Assembly (NCBI GenBank): GCA_036245805.1
Contig: BTRK01000001.1
Coordinates: forward strand, 9,858,001-9,922,000
Length of the DNA stretch: 64,000 bases
Source of the DNA: Pristionchus mayeri
Taxonomy: Eukaryota > Nematoda > Chromadorea > Rhabditida > Neodiplogasteridae
Direction: 5' to 3'
Made by a program: the position numbers and the translations under genes
Notes under the pieces: model-generated
Database searches by the model: none
Told to the model about the DNA's origin: nothing
What the model saw: the letters and a program-made list of their open reading frames with translations, nothing else
Part shown: positions 12,201-22,429 of the stretch, piece by piece
How the letters are laid out: each line of letters starts with the position of its first letter
Numbering within the stretch: the first letter of the stretch is position 1

Positions 12201-12230
12201 TCCAAAGTCGATACCAATAGCTTTTCCCAT
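9219..12230 (-). CDS. Degenerate HSP70 nucleotide-binding domain, possibly the N-terminal half of a fusion
   Basis: Start ATG at 12228-12230 (MGKAIGIDFG). Exons (descending): 12230-12134, 12055-11951, 11906-11839, one uncertain short exon from 11611, 11555-11391, 11346-11237, 11191-11037 plus 9769-9758 (split by a mariner), 9677-9560, 9515-9407, 9365-9219. Phases match at every junction outside the uncertain exon. Landmarks are NTVNRIRQFIGRK, EAVITVPTYF, DLSESHFDVSVV, LGGEDFD, ELAKISLS, DVILIGKSTHTP and IVAYGAA, covering the whole NBD in order. Nucleotide-site residues are altered against canonical Hsc70: GTT to GMN in phosphate loop 1, catalytic Lys71 position to Arg, GGGT to SESH in loop 2, GGS to GKS. 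ATPase activity is therefore doubtful. No substrate-binding domain and no signal peptide were found. One junction (11236/11192) needs a GC-AG intron. Heat-shock-like sites lie upstream. Confidence 0.88.
9772..11036. mobile_element. Mariner-like element inserted in an HSP70 exon
   Basis: Termini TTAGGTTGGAACAAAAGT (left) and the inverse with TCAGG (right) agree over about 31 bases with one mismatch. TA duplications are at 9770-9771 and 11037-11038. The size of 1265 bp fits an originally full-length mariner. Coding capacity is decayed: the longest frame is about 136 codons, and only a weak FYDACPSHF resembles the second catalytic block of mariner transposases. Removing the element and one TA restores an exon of 167 bases with correct phase, so it landed in coding sequence. 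Confidence 0.88.
11626..11816. mobile_element. Small MITE rich in GGATTATCC, in an HSP70 intron
   Basis: About 190 bp with imperfect inverted ends (ACTGGGATGACAATACGG at the left, the inverse ACTAGATATGACCAAATGG at the right) and repeated GGATTATCC/ATGGATAA motifs. A relative with the same motif set lies near 49426-49592. It lies in the intron between HSP70 exons ending 11839 and starting 11611 or 11555. Confidence 0.55.
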
Positions 12231-12330
12231 TTCTTCCTTTACGCAACTGGAATAGTGCAATGACAGGCCTCTCACGAGAGAATCGTGACAATTCGGAATT
12301 TCAATTGACATTCGGCCCGTAGCGTACAAA

Positions 12331-12345
12331 GTTCGCGAACTTCTG
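12331..12345. promoter_or_regulatory. Heat-shock-element-like site, proximal
   Basis: GTTCGCGAACTTC contains contiguous nTTCn and nGAAn units followed by a further TTC. It lies about 100 bp upstream of the HSP70-like ATG on the minus strand. The pattern is palindromic, so it is orientation-free. Confidence 0.5.
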
Positions 12346-12391
12346 ATTCTCTCCATTGCGCATGGTCTCTCTCTTTCTCTAACCCGGTAGT

Positions 12392-12420
12392 TGAAAAGTT
12401 CACGAACTTTTCGACGAACT
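12392..12420. promoter_or_regulatory. Heat-shock-element-like cluster, distal
   Basis: A run of alternating GAA and TTC units (TGAAA, GTTCA, CGAAC, TTTCG, CGAAC) lies about 160-190 bp upstream of the HSP70-like start. Two units are perfectly adjacent and the others are offset by one or two bases. This is the expected binding pattern for trimeric HSF, so heat induction of the downstream gene is likely. Confidence 0.6.
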
Positions 12421-12496
12421 ATATTCGAAATTCGTATTTTTCTTTTGTTTTACTTATTTTTAGGGATCATTTTTGTGTTTAGCTTATGAATACTTT

Positions 12497-12643
12497 GAAG
12501 GACAACCTTCCCTTAGCTGGAATAGCTTCAGAATACAGCGTAGTGAAAGTAAACACGGTTGGAGTATTTGTTTTCTATTTTGGGTCACCACTTTCACCAC
12601 CCTGTAATGTCGAGCTATTCCATCACAGGGAAGGTTGTCCTTT
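12497..12643. repeat. Short inverted repeat
   Basis: AAGGACAACCTTCCCTT at the left pairs with AGGGAAGGTTGTCCTT at the right, and TAGCTGGAATAGCT with AGCTATTCC internally. It is a possible small MITE upstream of the HSP70-like promoter. Confidence 0.6.
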
Positions 12644-12740
12644 GTTGTCCGATTAAATTTTTGAAAATCCTGTGTCTCGTGTTTCTATATCTGTATAACT
12701 TGTATAGTTTAGACAAAAAGTGTTTGATTTTTATCATGAG

Positions 12741-14013
12741 CTGCATCTGCAGCAAGCTGCTTAAAAGTTGAGATGAAGGTAATTGGTTTTGGGGATTTAA
12801 TCATTTAAATGTGGTGATTTGTGTTTACACAAATGTTTTTATGATCAAATTAACCATTTTCGCTCACTTTGTTCATTTCTCACTATTGCGACCCTTGCAG
12901 CAGATGCATGGAAGAGTGTTTTTTTTAATTTACCGCGGAGATATACATTTTTTTTCTTCTCTCCTAACTTTACCAGTTTGCAGAGCTCGATATTCTGCAT
13001 ATATACAGTAGCGAGCATAATTCTATCACATTGGTGTTTTTCGAATATAACTTGCCTTAAACTTGTCCGATCTTTACGAAATTTCGGATGCACTAATATT
13101 TTATGATTACCAATCTAACCATACAGTCGATGGGGATGGAAAAGGGCCGTTTTGTACGAAAATGGCTTGTTTTTGACCATTTTTGACCAAATTTACGAGA
13201 TTTAAAGTGTCGTATCTCTATGGAAGTGTGATAAATAACTACCAAATTTCACAGACCTATTCGGCATGCATTGTAGAATCTTCAACTTACTTTCCGAGTG
13301 TCGAAATAAATCGAGACAGAAGCGACCGCTCGTCAATGGAAGGTATACTGAAAATGAGTATTTCGGAGATATCGAAGCCAGCCAGCTCCAAAATTTCACC
13401 TGTATATGGGGACCATCAGCATATGCTATCCTACAAATTTGAGCTTGATTGCTTCTTTAGAATTGATGCTGCAGCCATAAATGTTGATCTACCACACCCC
13501 AAAAATTGATCTACCACACCCCAAAAATCGATTCATCATTTCTCCATAAGGTGCATTCGAAAGCCCGAAAGATGCTCTATCGAACATGCTAATTCAACTT
13601 TGGATAAATTTAATTCTAGATTTTGGGCATGCATTTTACCGAAAAACCTGAATTTGCTCGAAATATCGATTTCTCAGTGACCTACCGTACACTAACTTTC
13701 CCCCATCGACTGTATTGTTAGATTGGTAATCATAAAATATTATTGAATCCAAAATTTCGTGAAGATAAGACAAGTTTAAGTTATGTTCGAAAAACATCAA
13801 TGTGATATAATTATATTGTACCTTATTTTTTACAGATTATTATATGATCCTAATAATCGTTCAGTTGGCCAATCTCTCGTAATGGGATGGACAAAGTGAG
13901 CCAAAAATTGATCATAAAAACATTTTTGCAAACACAAATCACCACTTTTAAATGTTTAAATCCCCAAAACCAATTACCTTCGTCTCAACTTTGCAGCAGC
14001 TTGCTGCAGCTGC
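12741..14013. mobile_element. Foldback element D
   Basis: Outer arms include CTGCAGCAAGCTGC and GGTAATTGGTTTTGGGGATT at the left, with their inverses at the right. A second matching block (13010-13135 versus 13695-13815) includes CCCCATCGACTGTA. The arms are more diverged and contain indels, so it is an older copy. No transposase frame was seen. A 22-bp direct duplication (GATCTACCACACCCCAAAAA) lies in the middle near 13487-13525. Confidence 0.75.
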
Positions 14014-14944
14014 AAAAGCGAATTGGTTGAAATCGATATAGGTATATTTTCTATGATGCTACCCAAGCCCATCATAAGAAACTTTTCGGCTCATTGTCCC
14101 GATTCTCTCGTGAGTGGCCTGATATAAATGCTATGGGTGAAAAAACAATTGATATATTATGAAGCAGCATGTTTCAACTCTCCTTCAACTGAGGATAAAG
14201 CATGATCAAGAACGTGGGTGGAAGTAGGGGGGGAGGGGAATTATCATGTAAAGAAACAAAATATGTGAATGCGTTCTCGTAATTCAAACGAAACTTTTGA
14301 ATTAGGACTCGACGTGTGGACTGGGGAGTTGTTACATTGTTGTATGCGCTGTACTATACCACCCTGTTTATATCCTCTGCCCAGGTGATTATGAGTTTCT
14401 CATCCTACCTATGTATCATGGCCCAAAAGTGGATATTTGAGTTGAAAATCATTTTCATTTTAAAAAAAAATTTTGCTGTACCAGCATGGGTGCGAATCGT
14501 ACGTACTCATAAAAAAAACAAACGTACTCATATATACAGTCAATTAGACTGGTCTCATTTGTCTTCGTCTGGTCTGATGTGGATAATAAGGGGGGGGGGG
14601 TGACACTCGGTATAGACCGCGTAAACTCTGCTCCCAAAAAGTGGCAAAATATCTCTAGAGTGAGGAGTGAGGACATGAGCTGGAGATATGAAGACGGTAT
14701 ACGGGATTCATTGAGAGGCGACTACTACTAATGAAAGATAAATTGTCAAAACCTCCACTTAACCTCTACTGTGATTCCAGGCGAACTGTGATTTTAGGTA
14801 AGGACAATGCATGAGAGGGTAGTGATTCAATGTCCTAGAAACTATGAGAATGAACAAACGCATGATAATGTCATAGCTAATTTGGACATGAAAACTATAA
14901 CATTGATATGACAAATAGTTTCCCGCCTAGCAACATCGGCCAAT
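14014..14944. other. Intergenic sequence with a G tract
   Basis: No gene is supported. A run of 11 G (14590-14600) is the only feature that stands out. Confidence 0.5.
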
Positions 14945-15720
14945 GTTCACGGACGGTTTTTTTTCATCACTAGAGACGCAGTCAAAAGACTCTCTCTAGC
15001 CCTAATCGATAGACGCGCGATGACCATACAAGGAATTGACAACAACACCCCCGTAGTTGATACATTCGATGTTGTCAGAGTAGGACTACTTACCAATTGA
15101 GGAGTAGTTGAACTCGAAGCTGTTGTCCGAGAAGCATCCTCGATCAACACAGTTCATACTTATGCACTCCCTGACGATGACATCAGTGTACTTCAATCAG
15201 CTATTGGATCAGTTCCAAGCTTTTCTCCAAGGAGTCCATTACTTCAACTGACTTGCTGCTGAGTATTGGACACACTCTCAAACTACTCGAGGGTGCTGTA
15301 GAGACCAGTCTCCCTTGTGGCTACCGACTTGTTCAGTCTTCAGTCGGTCCATTCGTAGTCGGTTCCATTCAACCTCCATCCACATCACCTCACTCATGTA
15401 CGAGCTCACCCCTCAACGAGCTCAAGCCACACCACACTACGTGTCACACACTCATGCACGTGTCAACGAGCAATAACGCGATCCCCACATCGTCTCCCTT
15501 TCAAACGCGTACTGTCCATTGCGACCCTCCCAGCCCTGCGCATTCATCCAGTAATCTCACTGGTCTCGTTTCCTCTGCTTGCACGCTTACACCCCACCCA
15601 TCCCTAGTTGGTATGGCGACAAGTACCAGATCACTTTCTGAGTACGGCACTGCCAACCCAACGACCAACACTGAGTGTCAGCCCCGAGCGGTTGCCTCAT
15701 CTCGATCTTTTGAAAAATGG
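14945..15720 (+). pseudogene. BEL/Pao retrotransposon pol fragment (aspartic protease region)
   Basis: One frame reads FITRDAVKRLSLALIDRRAM, then TIQGIDNNTPVVDTF and DVVRVGLLTN, a stop, then GVVELEAVVREASSINTV and ALPDDDISVLQSAIGS. This is the order of conserved blocks in the retropepsin region of BEL/Pao polyproteins. A shift near 15245 continues as LLSIGHTLKLLEG and LPCGYRLVQSSVGPFVVGS, the GxxL..S..GP..G block that follows the protease. The catalytic DTG itself and the RT and integrase are missing. Base composition is richer in C and G than the flanks. It is a decayed fragment; no LTRs were recognised. Confidence 0.75.
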
Positions 15721-15735
15721 TAAAGTGCGATTTAA

Positions 15736-15763
15736 GTTTTAGCTGATCCATAAATCATAATGC
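15736..15763 (+). promoter_or_regulatory. GTTTCAG/TCCATAAAT block (left arm of repeat E)
   Basis: GTTTTAGCTGATCCATAAAT followed by CATAATGC. It has one change in the TTTCAG core against other copies. Confidence 0.4.
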
Positions 15764-18156
15764 GTTTTCAGTGTGTGATTATGAATAGGCGTGTTGTATT
15801 ATAAATAACATAAATATCCGCATACTCGTTTGCAATTAGTGATCCTTGTTGTCTCACTGCAGGGTGTACTCCGTCGTACAGCAGCTGTTCGAGGAGTCTG
15901 CGGAAAATTATCGATAACTGAGATGGAAAAACAGTTCGCGAGGACGACGGGGTGATTACAACTGTACGTTATCTGTAATTGAGAGGTGCATTTTCAATTG
16001 TACCCTGAGTATGCATTAGTTTTCAGCGGGTCACTTGTATTGTATCATACGCGAAAGATCTGGTTGACTGGTAAATCTATGCTAAGTATATTGCAGCTAC
16101 GGCAACAGCTCGCACACTTCCTGCACTTTCGCTAAATGTCAGGGGTACTGTCGATACGGGAGATGATATTGACCGTTTTCGTTCCGATGTGAGAGTGATT
16201 GCGATTTTCGTATACTTCATCTTCGAGGAACATATGGGATTGCCTTTCTTGCTTGAATCAGCAGATATTACATGGGAGAAGCATTAATTTCATCACAGTT
16301 TTTTTTAAATTTTTGAGTTACATATCTTGTGCTATTTGAACTGTTCGGTCGCAGCTGATCGATCTCCTCTTCTCCGGCTGCAGTGTCTCATTTTTAACAA
16401 CAGCGTGAAACATGCGTTCGGCGATTGTTTGCTGATCGTGACTTTGACAAAACACTAGATTTGTGGAGTTGGTATTTCAACAATAACAAATAATTCTAGC
16501 ACAAAATAGCGTCTTCAGTGATGATGGCATTCCTCCCACAATAATTAATTGACTTTCTCGGTAAGAATCCTTCTGTTACGGCCGGACATCGACCTCTTCG
16601 ATTTAGATCAGATTTTGTCTGCATACCCCGTTATTTGCTCATGATCGAGATGATTGAGAAAATTCGACGCTCGCATTACACATTCACCAGTTACCGCATC
16701 CCCGCAACCGTAAGTTCAATTGTGCGATTATATTTATATGAGGATACGGTGAACCGGTAATTGCCGAATTACACAATCCAACATGATCTATCGTGTTGCT
16801 GAAACCTCCACCAACCTATAAAACCTTTGACCGGATGTGGCGCCATCCAGGTAGCTGCAGATACTCTATCGTGGATAAACGATTCACAATACGCTGGAAG
16901 TTGGATAAGGTTATAACGCATAAGTCAACAACATTGAACAACAGTGAACGGCTCGTCCTACAACGGCTACGTGGGACATTAATGTGCCTAGTAAAACACT
17001 TTTTCTCCGACTCAACGAAAGTAGCGTTTTCTGCCCAATATTTTACGAGTCACAATGTTATTTTTTTGATATTCCATCTTACTGGTGAATGAGTAATGCG
17101 AGCGTCGAATTTTCTCAATCATCTCGATCATGAGCAAATAACGGGGTATGCAGACAAAATCTGATCGAAATCGAACAGGTCGATGTCCGGCCGTAACAGA
17201 AGGATTCTTACCGAGAAAGTCAATTAATTATTGTGGGAGGAATGCCATCATCACTGAAGACGCTATTTTGTGCTAGAATTATTTGTTATTGTTGAAACAC
17301 CAACTCCACAAATCTGTGTTTTTTTTAGTGTTTTGTCAAAGTCACGATCAGCAAACAATCGCCGAACGCATGTTTCACGCTGTTGTTAAAAATGAGACAC
17401 ACCCTCGAGAATTAATCAATTGTCGTCGATCTCGCACCTAAAAGTGTTCACGGTTGCAATCGTGTATTTCTACATTGCTGGCAGGAGCGCGACTGCTCGC
17501 GACTGGTGACCATCATGGTTTCCTTTTGGGATGATAGGATGCAGCCGGAGAAGAGGAGATCGATCAGCTGCGACCGAACAGTTCAAATAGCACAAGATAT
17601 GTAACTCAAAAATTTGCAAAAAACTGATGAAATTAATGCTTCTCCCATGTAATATCTGCTGATTCAAGCAAGAAAGGCAATCCCATATGTTCCTCGAAGA
17701 TGAAGTATACGAAAATCGCAATCGCTCTCACATCGGAACGAAAACGGTCAATATCATCTCCCGTATCGACAGTACCCCCGACATTTAGCGAAAGTGCAGG
17801 AAGTGTGCGAGCTGTTGCCGTAGCTGCAATATACTTAGCATAGATTTACCAGTCAACCAGATCTTTCGCGTATGATACAATACAAGTGACCCGCTGAAAA
17901 CTAATGCATACTCAGGGTACAATTGAAAATGCACCTCTCAATTACAGATAACGTACAGTTGTAATCACCTCGTCGTCCTCGCGAACTGTTTTTCCATCTC
18001 AGTTATCGATAATTTTCCGCAGACTCCTCGAACAGCTGCTGTACGACGGAGTACACCCTGCAGTGAGACAACAAGGATCACTAATTGCAAACGAGTATGC
18101 GGATATTTCTGTTATTTATAATACAACACGCCTATTCATAATCACACACTGAAAAC

Positions 18157-18184
18157 GCATTATGATTTATGGATCAGCTGAAAC
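18157..18184 (-). promoter_or_regulatory. GTTTCAG/TCCATAAAT block (right arm of repeat E)
   Basis: On the minus strand, GTTTCAGCTGATCCATAAAT followed by CATAATGC. It is the inverted partner of the copy at 15736. Confidence 0.4.
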
Positions 18185-18380
18185 TTGAATCGCACTTTAC
18201 CATTTTTCAAAACATACGGTACCGTCAATTAATGTTGTTTGCATTACTTGGAGCTCTAGTAAATAATCGTTAACCGCTTTTAAAAAGATTTGAAAGAAAG
18301 TAAATGTTCTCATTACCCCCTCTCCGGCTAATTGTGAGCAGGGGAAAGTGGAATATAATGCAAAAAATGAGAATTATTGG

Positions 18381-19093
18381 TAGAGACCGCAAGCTCCGCC
18401 CACTTGGAGGGAGAAAGAGCGCCTTCAAAATCTGGCCCTTCAATCGACAGCGGGAATACTCAACCTAAAAATATGGTAAAAATATTTTTGTGGACGTCTG
18501 ACAAGTGTCTATAAACGACATGGTGCCTGACATGCGTTATCTAATCAGAAATATCTTAAAATGGCCGATTTAGGATTCATGATAGGAGAATGGAAGGGTT
18601 CCGACGATAATTCTTAATTCTGGCAAGGTTGGATGGATAGTCCTTGATTTTAGGCGTATTTTGAGACCAAGAACACTTTTTTTGTTATTAGTTTTCTCCG
18701 ATTAGTCGTTGAATTTAAACGATAAGGGACGAATTGAACTGCTAAGGGTCGGGACTTCCTCTCCACGTTCTCGCTTGTCTCTCGCCCGGTGCATGCAGAG
18801 AGTACGCACTCTATAGGACCTCTGCCTTTCCTCTACTCCTCGAGCAAAGCTCGATGCGAAGCTATGCTCAAAGTTTTGGAGAAACCAGGCAGAGCGGGCT
18901 CCGCCCACTTCGCTCTCGTCCCGATTTCCTTTCCGTTGTGACTCATTGGAGGTGTTTTTTTTGACATAACTCGAGTCAAAGATACGATATCGCCAAATGG
19001 CAAAAAGTATGACCTTATTTAGCTTCCAAGGGATACATTAGACCCACAAATGACAATGCCCAAGCAATTCGGTCAGCCACCTTGCGGTCTCTA
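18381..19093. mobile_element. hAT-type non-autonomous element, 713 bp
   Basis: Perfect terminal inverted repeats TAGAGACCGCAAG...CTTGCGGTCTCTA with an 8-bp target duplication ATTATTGG at 18373-18380 and 19094-19101. 8-bp duplications and TAGAG-type ends are typical of the hAT superfamily. No transposase frame is present. The interior is richer in G and C than the surroundings. It is the same family as 20309-20641. Confidence 0.85.
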
Positions 19094-19101
19094 ATTATTG
19101 G

Positions 19102-19978
19102 AGAACGAAATTCACGAACAATGGAAGGATCATGCGACGTGTGAAAACGTATTTTCTACATTACCTCATCATTAGCGACCCTTCCCAGCTCGGACAGATC
19201 AGGAAAAAATATTGGATTATTTGTTTGCTAAACGAGTGTCGAGGTGAGCGTGTTTTTCAAGAACTTCAGAATTTGGCGAAAAATTGAAACACAAAATTTT
19301 AGAGAACATGCGATTATCAGACGCGGAAAAGCATTGATAATTTATGCGTGGATCATCACATTTAGTGAATTTAAATAATCTATTAATAAATATTAATGTA
19401 AAACCTCATTCGCAGCACTCTCCCTCTGTTGCGTTCCATCACGCTTGCGAGCCAACCACGTATGTCCAATTACATTGCCGCTGCAGCTGCAAGAGTCGCA
19501 ATTATTCATGATAATTTCAACCCCAGTACTGGCTAATTGAGATTCACGAATGATATGAAAAATACAATACGAAAACAGAAACAAATATCAAACTCCTCAG
19601 CTTCATCGACTGGTCGAAATGTACAATTGAGTTCGCACGACATCATCGGTGAAAATGCGGTGGTGCAAGGTAACACGTTCACTACGGATCAGAATCGGAA
19701 AATTTGATTTTTTTTTATTTGGAACTCGGTCACCGAAAGCGATCAAGTTTATTTAGAAAAGAGCATTTGTTATAGCAATCACGAAACACCATACTTACTA
19801 GTGAAATCTTCGAAGAAAATAATGTTTTTGTGCTCTAATTCTGCTCTTCTTTTGTTTTGTGTTCATAAGGCCGGGTATGAAAGAAACAGGCTGACATTTT
19901 TTTATGAAAAAATAGTCGAAATATCACAGCGTTCTGATTCCCATCGCAGTGTTCTGACTCCCAAAAACATTATTGTAC
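19102..19978. other. Non-coding sequence
   Basis: No supported gene or RNA. A CTGCAGCTGC patch near 19480 resembles those in the downstream unit array. Confidence 0.5.
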
Positions 19979-20275
19979 GGTAAAGGTAAAGGGGTTAGGC
20001 ATTTTCCACGCAAGAACGGGCTGTGCCACCCCATCGTCTATGTAGCAACGAGCGCCTATCCTGAAATACGGTGGCTTGTTGCGAGACCTCAAACCACTCG
20101 TGTTGTGTGCACGTGGTTGGGGATTTTCCTTACAGTGATTTTTAATTACTACCAACATTTCTTAACCCCCTTGGTGTGGGTGGATCTGTGGATGCGGGGG
20201 GATCGAACTCAGGGCGAATCAATGTTCCGAGCCGTCCTAATATTTCGAGAGCATCGCTCTACCGTGATTCTTCTC
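19979..20275 (-). mobile_element. tRNA-derived SINE (reverse orientation)
   Basis: Read on the minus strand it starts near 20275 with GGTAGAGCGATGCTCTCG (A-box-like), then CCTGAGTTCGATCCCCC (B box GAGTTCGATCC), an unrelated body, and ends at 19979-19992 in a CCTTTACCTTTACC tail. The same tail ends the SINE at 60446-60716, although the bodies differ. It is probably a Pol III-type retroposon; no target duplication was identified. Confidence 0.65.
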
Positions 20276-20308
20276 CGTCTTCTTTTATAAATAAAACGCA
20301 GTTACAAC

Positions 20309-20641
20309 TAGAGACCGGCCAAACCGCTTATCAATAGCAGAATGAAGAGAAATTTAATTAAATCTATTCATTTCATCAATCGACTGATCGATCACTCAAT
20401 CGACTAGTTCCTCAATCGGATAATGAAGTTATCCGTTTCTCAATCGACTATTTATCCATTTGGCCAAAAGGATAAAATGGGGAGGGGACCGCCATCAGAA
20501 AAAGGGAAAATGGAATGAAATTGGAATAGTCAATTGCTGACGTGATAAATCGATTCCTCAATCGTCTAACAAAGGATAGTCGATTGACGAATTCGTCTAA
20601 TAATTTGAATATCCATTTCGTCAATCCGCGGGCGGTCTCTA
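20309..20641. mobile_element. hAT-type MITE, 333 bp
   Basis: Ends TAGAGACCGGCC...GGGCGGTCTCTA with an 8-bp target duplication GTTACAAC at 20301-20308 and 20642-20649. The interior has repeated short motifs around CAATCGACT and ATCCATTT. It shares the TAGAGACCG terminus with the 713-bp element at 18381-19093, so both were probably mobilised by the same hAT transposase. Confidence 0.88.
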
Positions 20642-20649
20642 GTTACAAC

Positions 20650-21640
20650 CCATTTTGATCTTCGGTCATAATCGCTTGCGAGGACGGTGATCGAGAGTAC
20701 GGAAAGTGCGAATTTTGAAAAAAAAAACCCATTTTGTAATGTTCTTCAATCACCATGTGTTCGCTATGATCCTTGAACTCGTTCCTATTTACTCTTGTAC
20801 CGTCCGATGTTTGAACTTCCTGTGAATATCGCTCACTTTTCCGTCGAAAATCGCCACTCGAACTGCAGCCGAAGAAGAGCGCAGGAGATACGATATCTGC
20901 AAAGGAAATTATAGAGTACTGAAGACCGGACACAGTTTATGACGTTCAATCTAATCCATGGTATGTTATTTGTATTTTGCAACGACAACAATGTGAAAAT
21001 TGATTTATAGGAGAGTGGGAGAACTTATAATAGACTATTGATGCGCGAGTCTGCCTGGTTGTTTTAAAATTGCTCAATTTCGTCATTAACTCCCATTTTT
21101 TCGGGTTTCGCATGATCTTCATCTAATTGCGCTAGCGTTTTCGGCCGTTGAAATTGCAATTTTAAAGATCTAACTCAAAATATAAAATGTCGAAAACGTA
21201 CATGGAATTTTTAGTTCCTGGTAAAAAATCGGGCTACCAATGTGAAAGGCATGATCGGATTCTCTCGTTATCACAAATTCACTCGTTTCCTATAACTTAA
21301 TCGAGAGCACGCGAACTGATTGGGCTACTCGAGCGAACTCAATGTGGAAACAGACTGTTACTACGACTGTTCATCTCTCCAGAAATTTTATGACGAGCGT
21401 TTGCTTTTGAGTTTCATGATTACGGTAAATGGTAGAAACTCTTAAAGATGTAGTGAGGCTTCGGGATTTTTGAAAAACACATAATGCATTGTCAATAATG
21501 CTAATTTTGCGATGAATAGCAAAGGCAGGGTGCTGCAAATTCAAATTTCCCGCTCGCTGAGCGTCGGTTCGCTCAGCGTGTGTCGATACTCAGTCAAATT
21601 TATCAGTGTAAATTTCTCCACTTTCCAACCTCATTCTAGG
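20650..21640. other. Non-coding sequence
   Basis: No gene supported. An exact inverted pair CGCTGAGCG / CGCTCAGCG lies near 21555-21580. Otherwise nothing stands out. Confidence 0.5.
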
Positions 21641-21659
21641 GGCTTACGTAAGGGAAACG

Positions 21660-22429
21660 TTCCCTAGGAGGAAGTTCGCAACGGCGTTGGATCATCTCCT
21701 TCCTCCTCCAAAAGACTGTTGAAGGGGCCTCCAAGTCCTCTTTGGCTCTCTTTCGGTCGGCTTTCATCTTCTTCTTCGGAGAAGCTCGGTCCGCCTCCTT
21801 CCCCCAGGACCTCTCTCTCACTCTCATCAAGGCCAGAGGCTAGGCCACAGGGAAGACTCGTACCCCGGATATCTCCCCCCCCCCCCGGTGCTGTCGAAGG
21901 CGCTGCGTTTTCTCTCGCGGGAGCAGGCAACGCCAGGCGAAGTTCGCCTCGGTGTCTACATCCTCTTCTCGCTCGGCGCCCTTCTCCGGATTTCGGAGGC
22001 GCGGAACTTGAAGTGGGAGGAGCTCGAAGAGGTCGTGAAGGATTAGGGTCAAGTCATCCTCACCCTATCCATTGGATTCGCCAAGAATGACCAGGAGGGC
22101 CTCAACCTCCTTCAGGCTGGCCGCATCCACTTCCTCCCTTTCCCTATGGGAGAGATTCAAGATGTCCTTTCCCTCACCTCCTCGCTCCTCCCATTTTTCT
22201 GTCTTTCTCTTCGGATCGGCGTATCTCGAGATCGTTCTTCCCGGATGAGTTGAAGAAGTTGTGCAAGACGGTCGGGGTGGCTCGCTTCACCCCTCACTCG
22301 CTTCGGGTCGCCGGAGTGTCGGAATCGCTCCGACAGGGAGCCACGTTGCAGCAGATTCAAGCACGAGGACGCTGGAAGTCGCTCCAGGGATTGGCCAACT
22401 ACTTGAGTCGTTCGCCGGATCTCCAATGA
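21660..22429 (+). pseudogene. Tyrosine recombinase pseudogene (GC-rich)
   Basis: Three frame segments reconstruct a tyrosine recombinase. Near 21902-22045: LSREQATPGEVRLGVYILFS, then LGALLRISEARNLKWEELEE (the box-I arginine in the LRISEA context). Then KNDQEG (beta-strand lysine region). Near 22230-22429: LKKLCKTVGVARFTPHSLRV (the HxxR motif) followed by RGRWKSLQGLANYLSRS (candidate nucleophile Tyr), ending at a TGA at 22427-22429. A stop after VVKD and one or more frameshifts break it. The upstream part (21660-21900) may be the SAM-like core-binding domain. Its GC content is visibly higher than its neighbours, which suggests a horizontally acquired or recently arrived element (DIRS/PAT, Crypton or similar). 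No reverse transcriptase was seen, so the class is open. Confidence 0.8.

Larger units (their letters stand above)
15724..18200. mobile_element. Large inverted repeat E (about 1 kb arms)
   Basis: Arms about 15724-16694 and 17078-18200 around a spacer of about 380 bp. Identity is high along most of the arms (for example GTAAGAATCCTTCTGTTACG at the left against its exact inverse at the right). The right arm has an extra block of about 130 bp at 17401-17531, absent from the left arm. Each arm contains one GTTT(C/T)AGCTGATCCATAAATC block and a TGTTTCA core. Part of the arm (17235-17320) is homologous to 62350-62430. No coding frame survives. Confidence 0.85.

Noticed and set aside
15253..15723. 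156-codon frame beginning MLLSIGHTLKLLEG as a stand-alone gene
   Set aside because: Its start matches the post-protease block of BEL/Pao polyproteins in a shifted frame, so it is part of a decayed retroelement.
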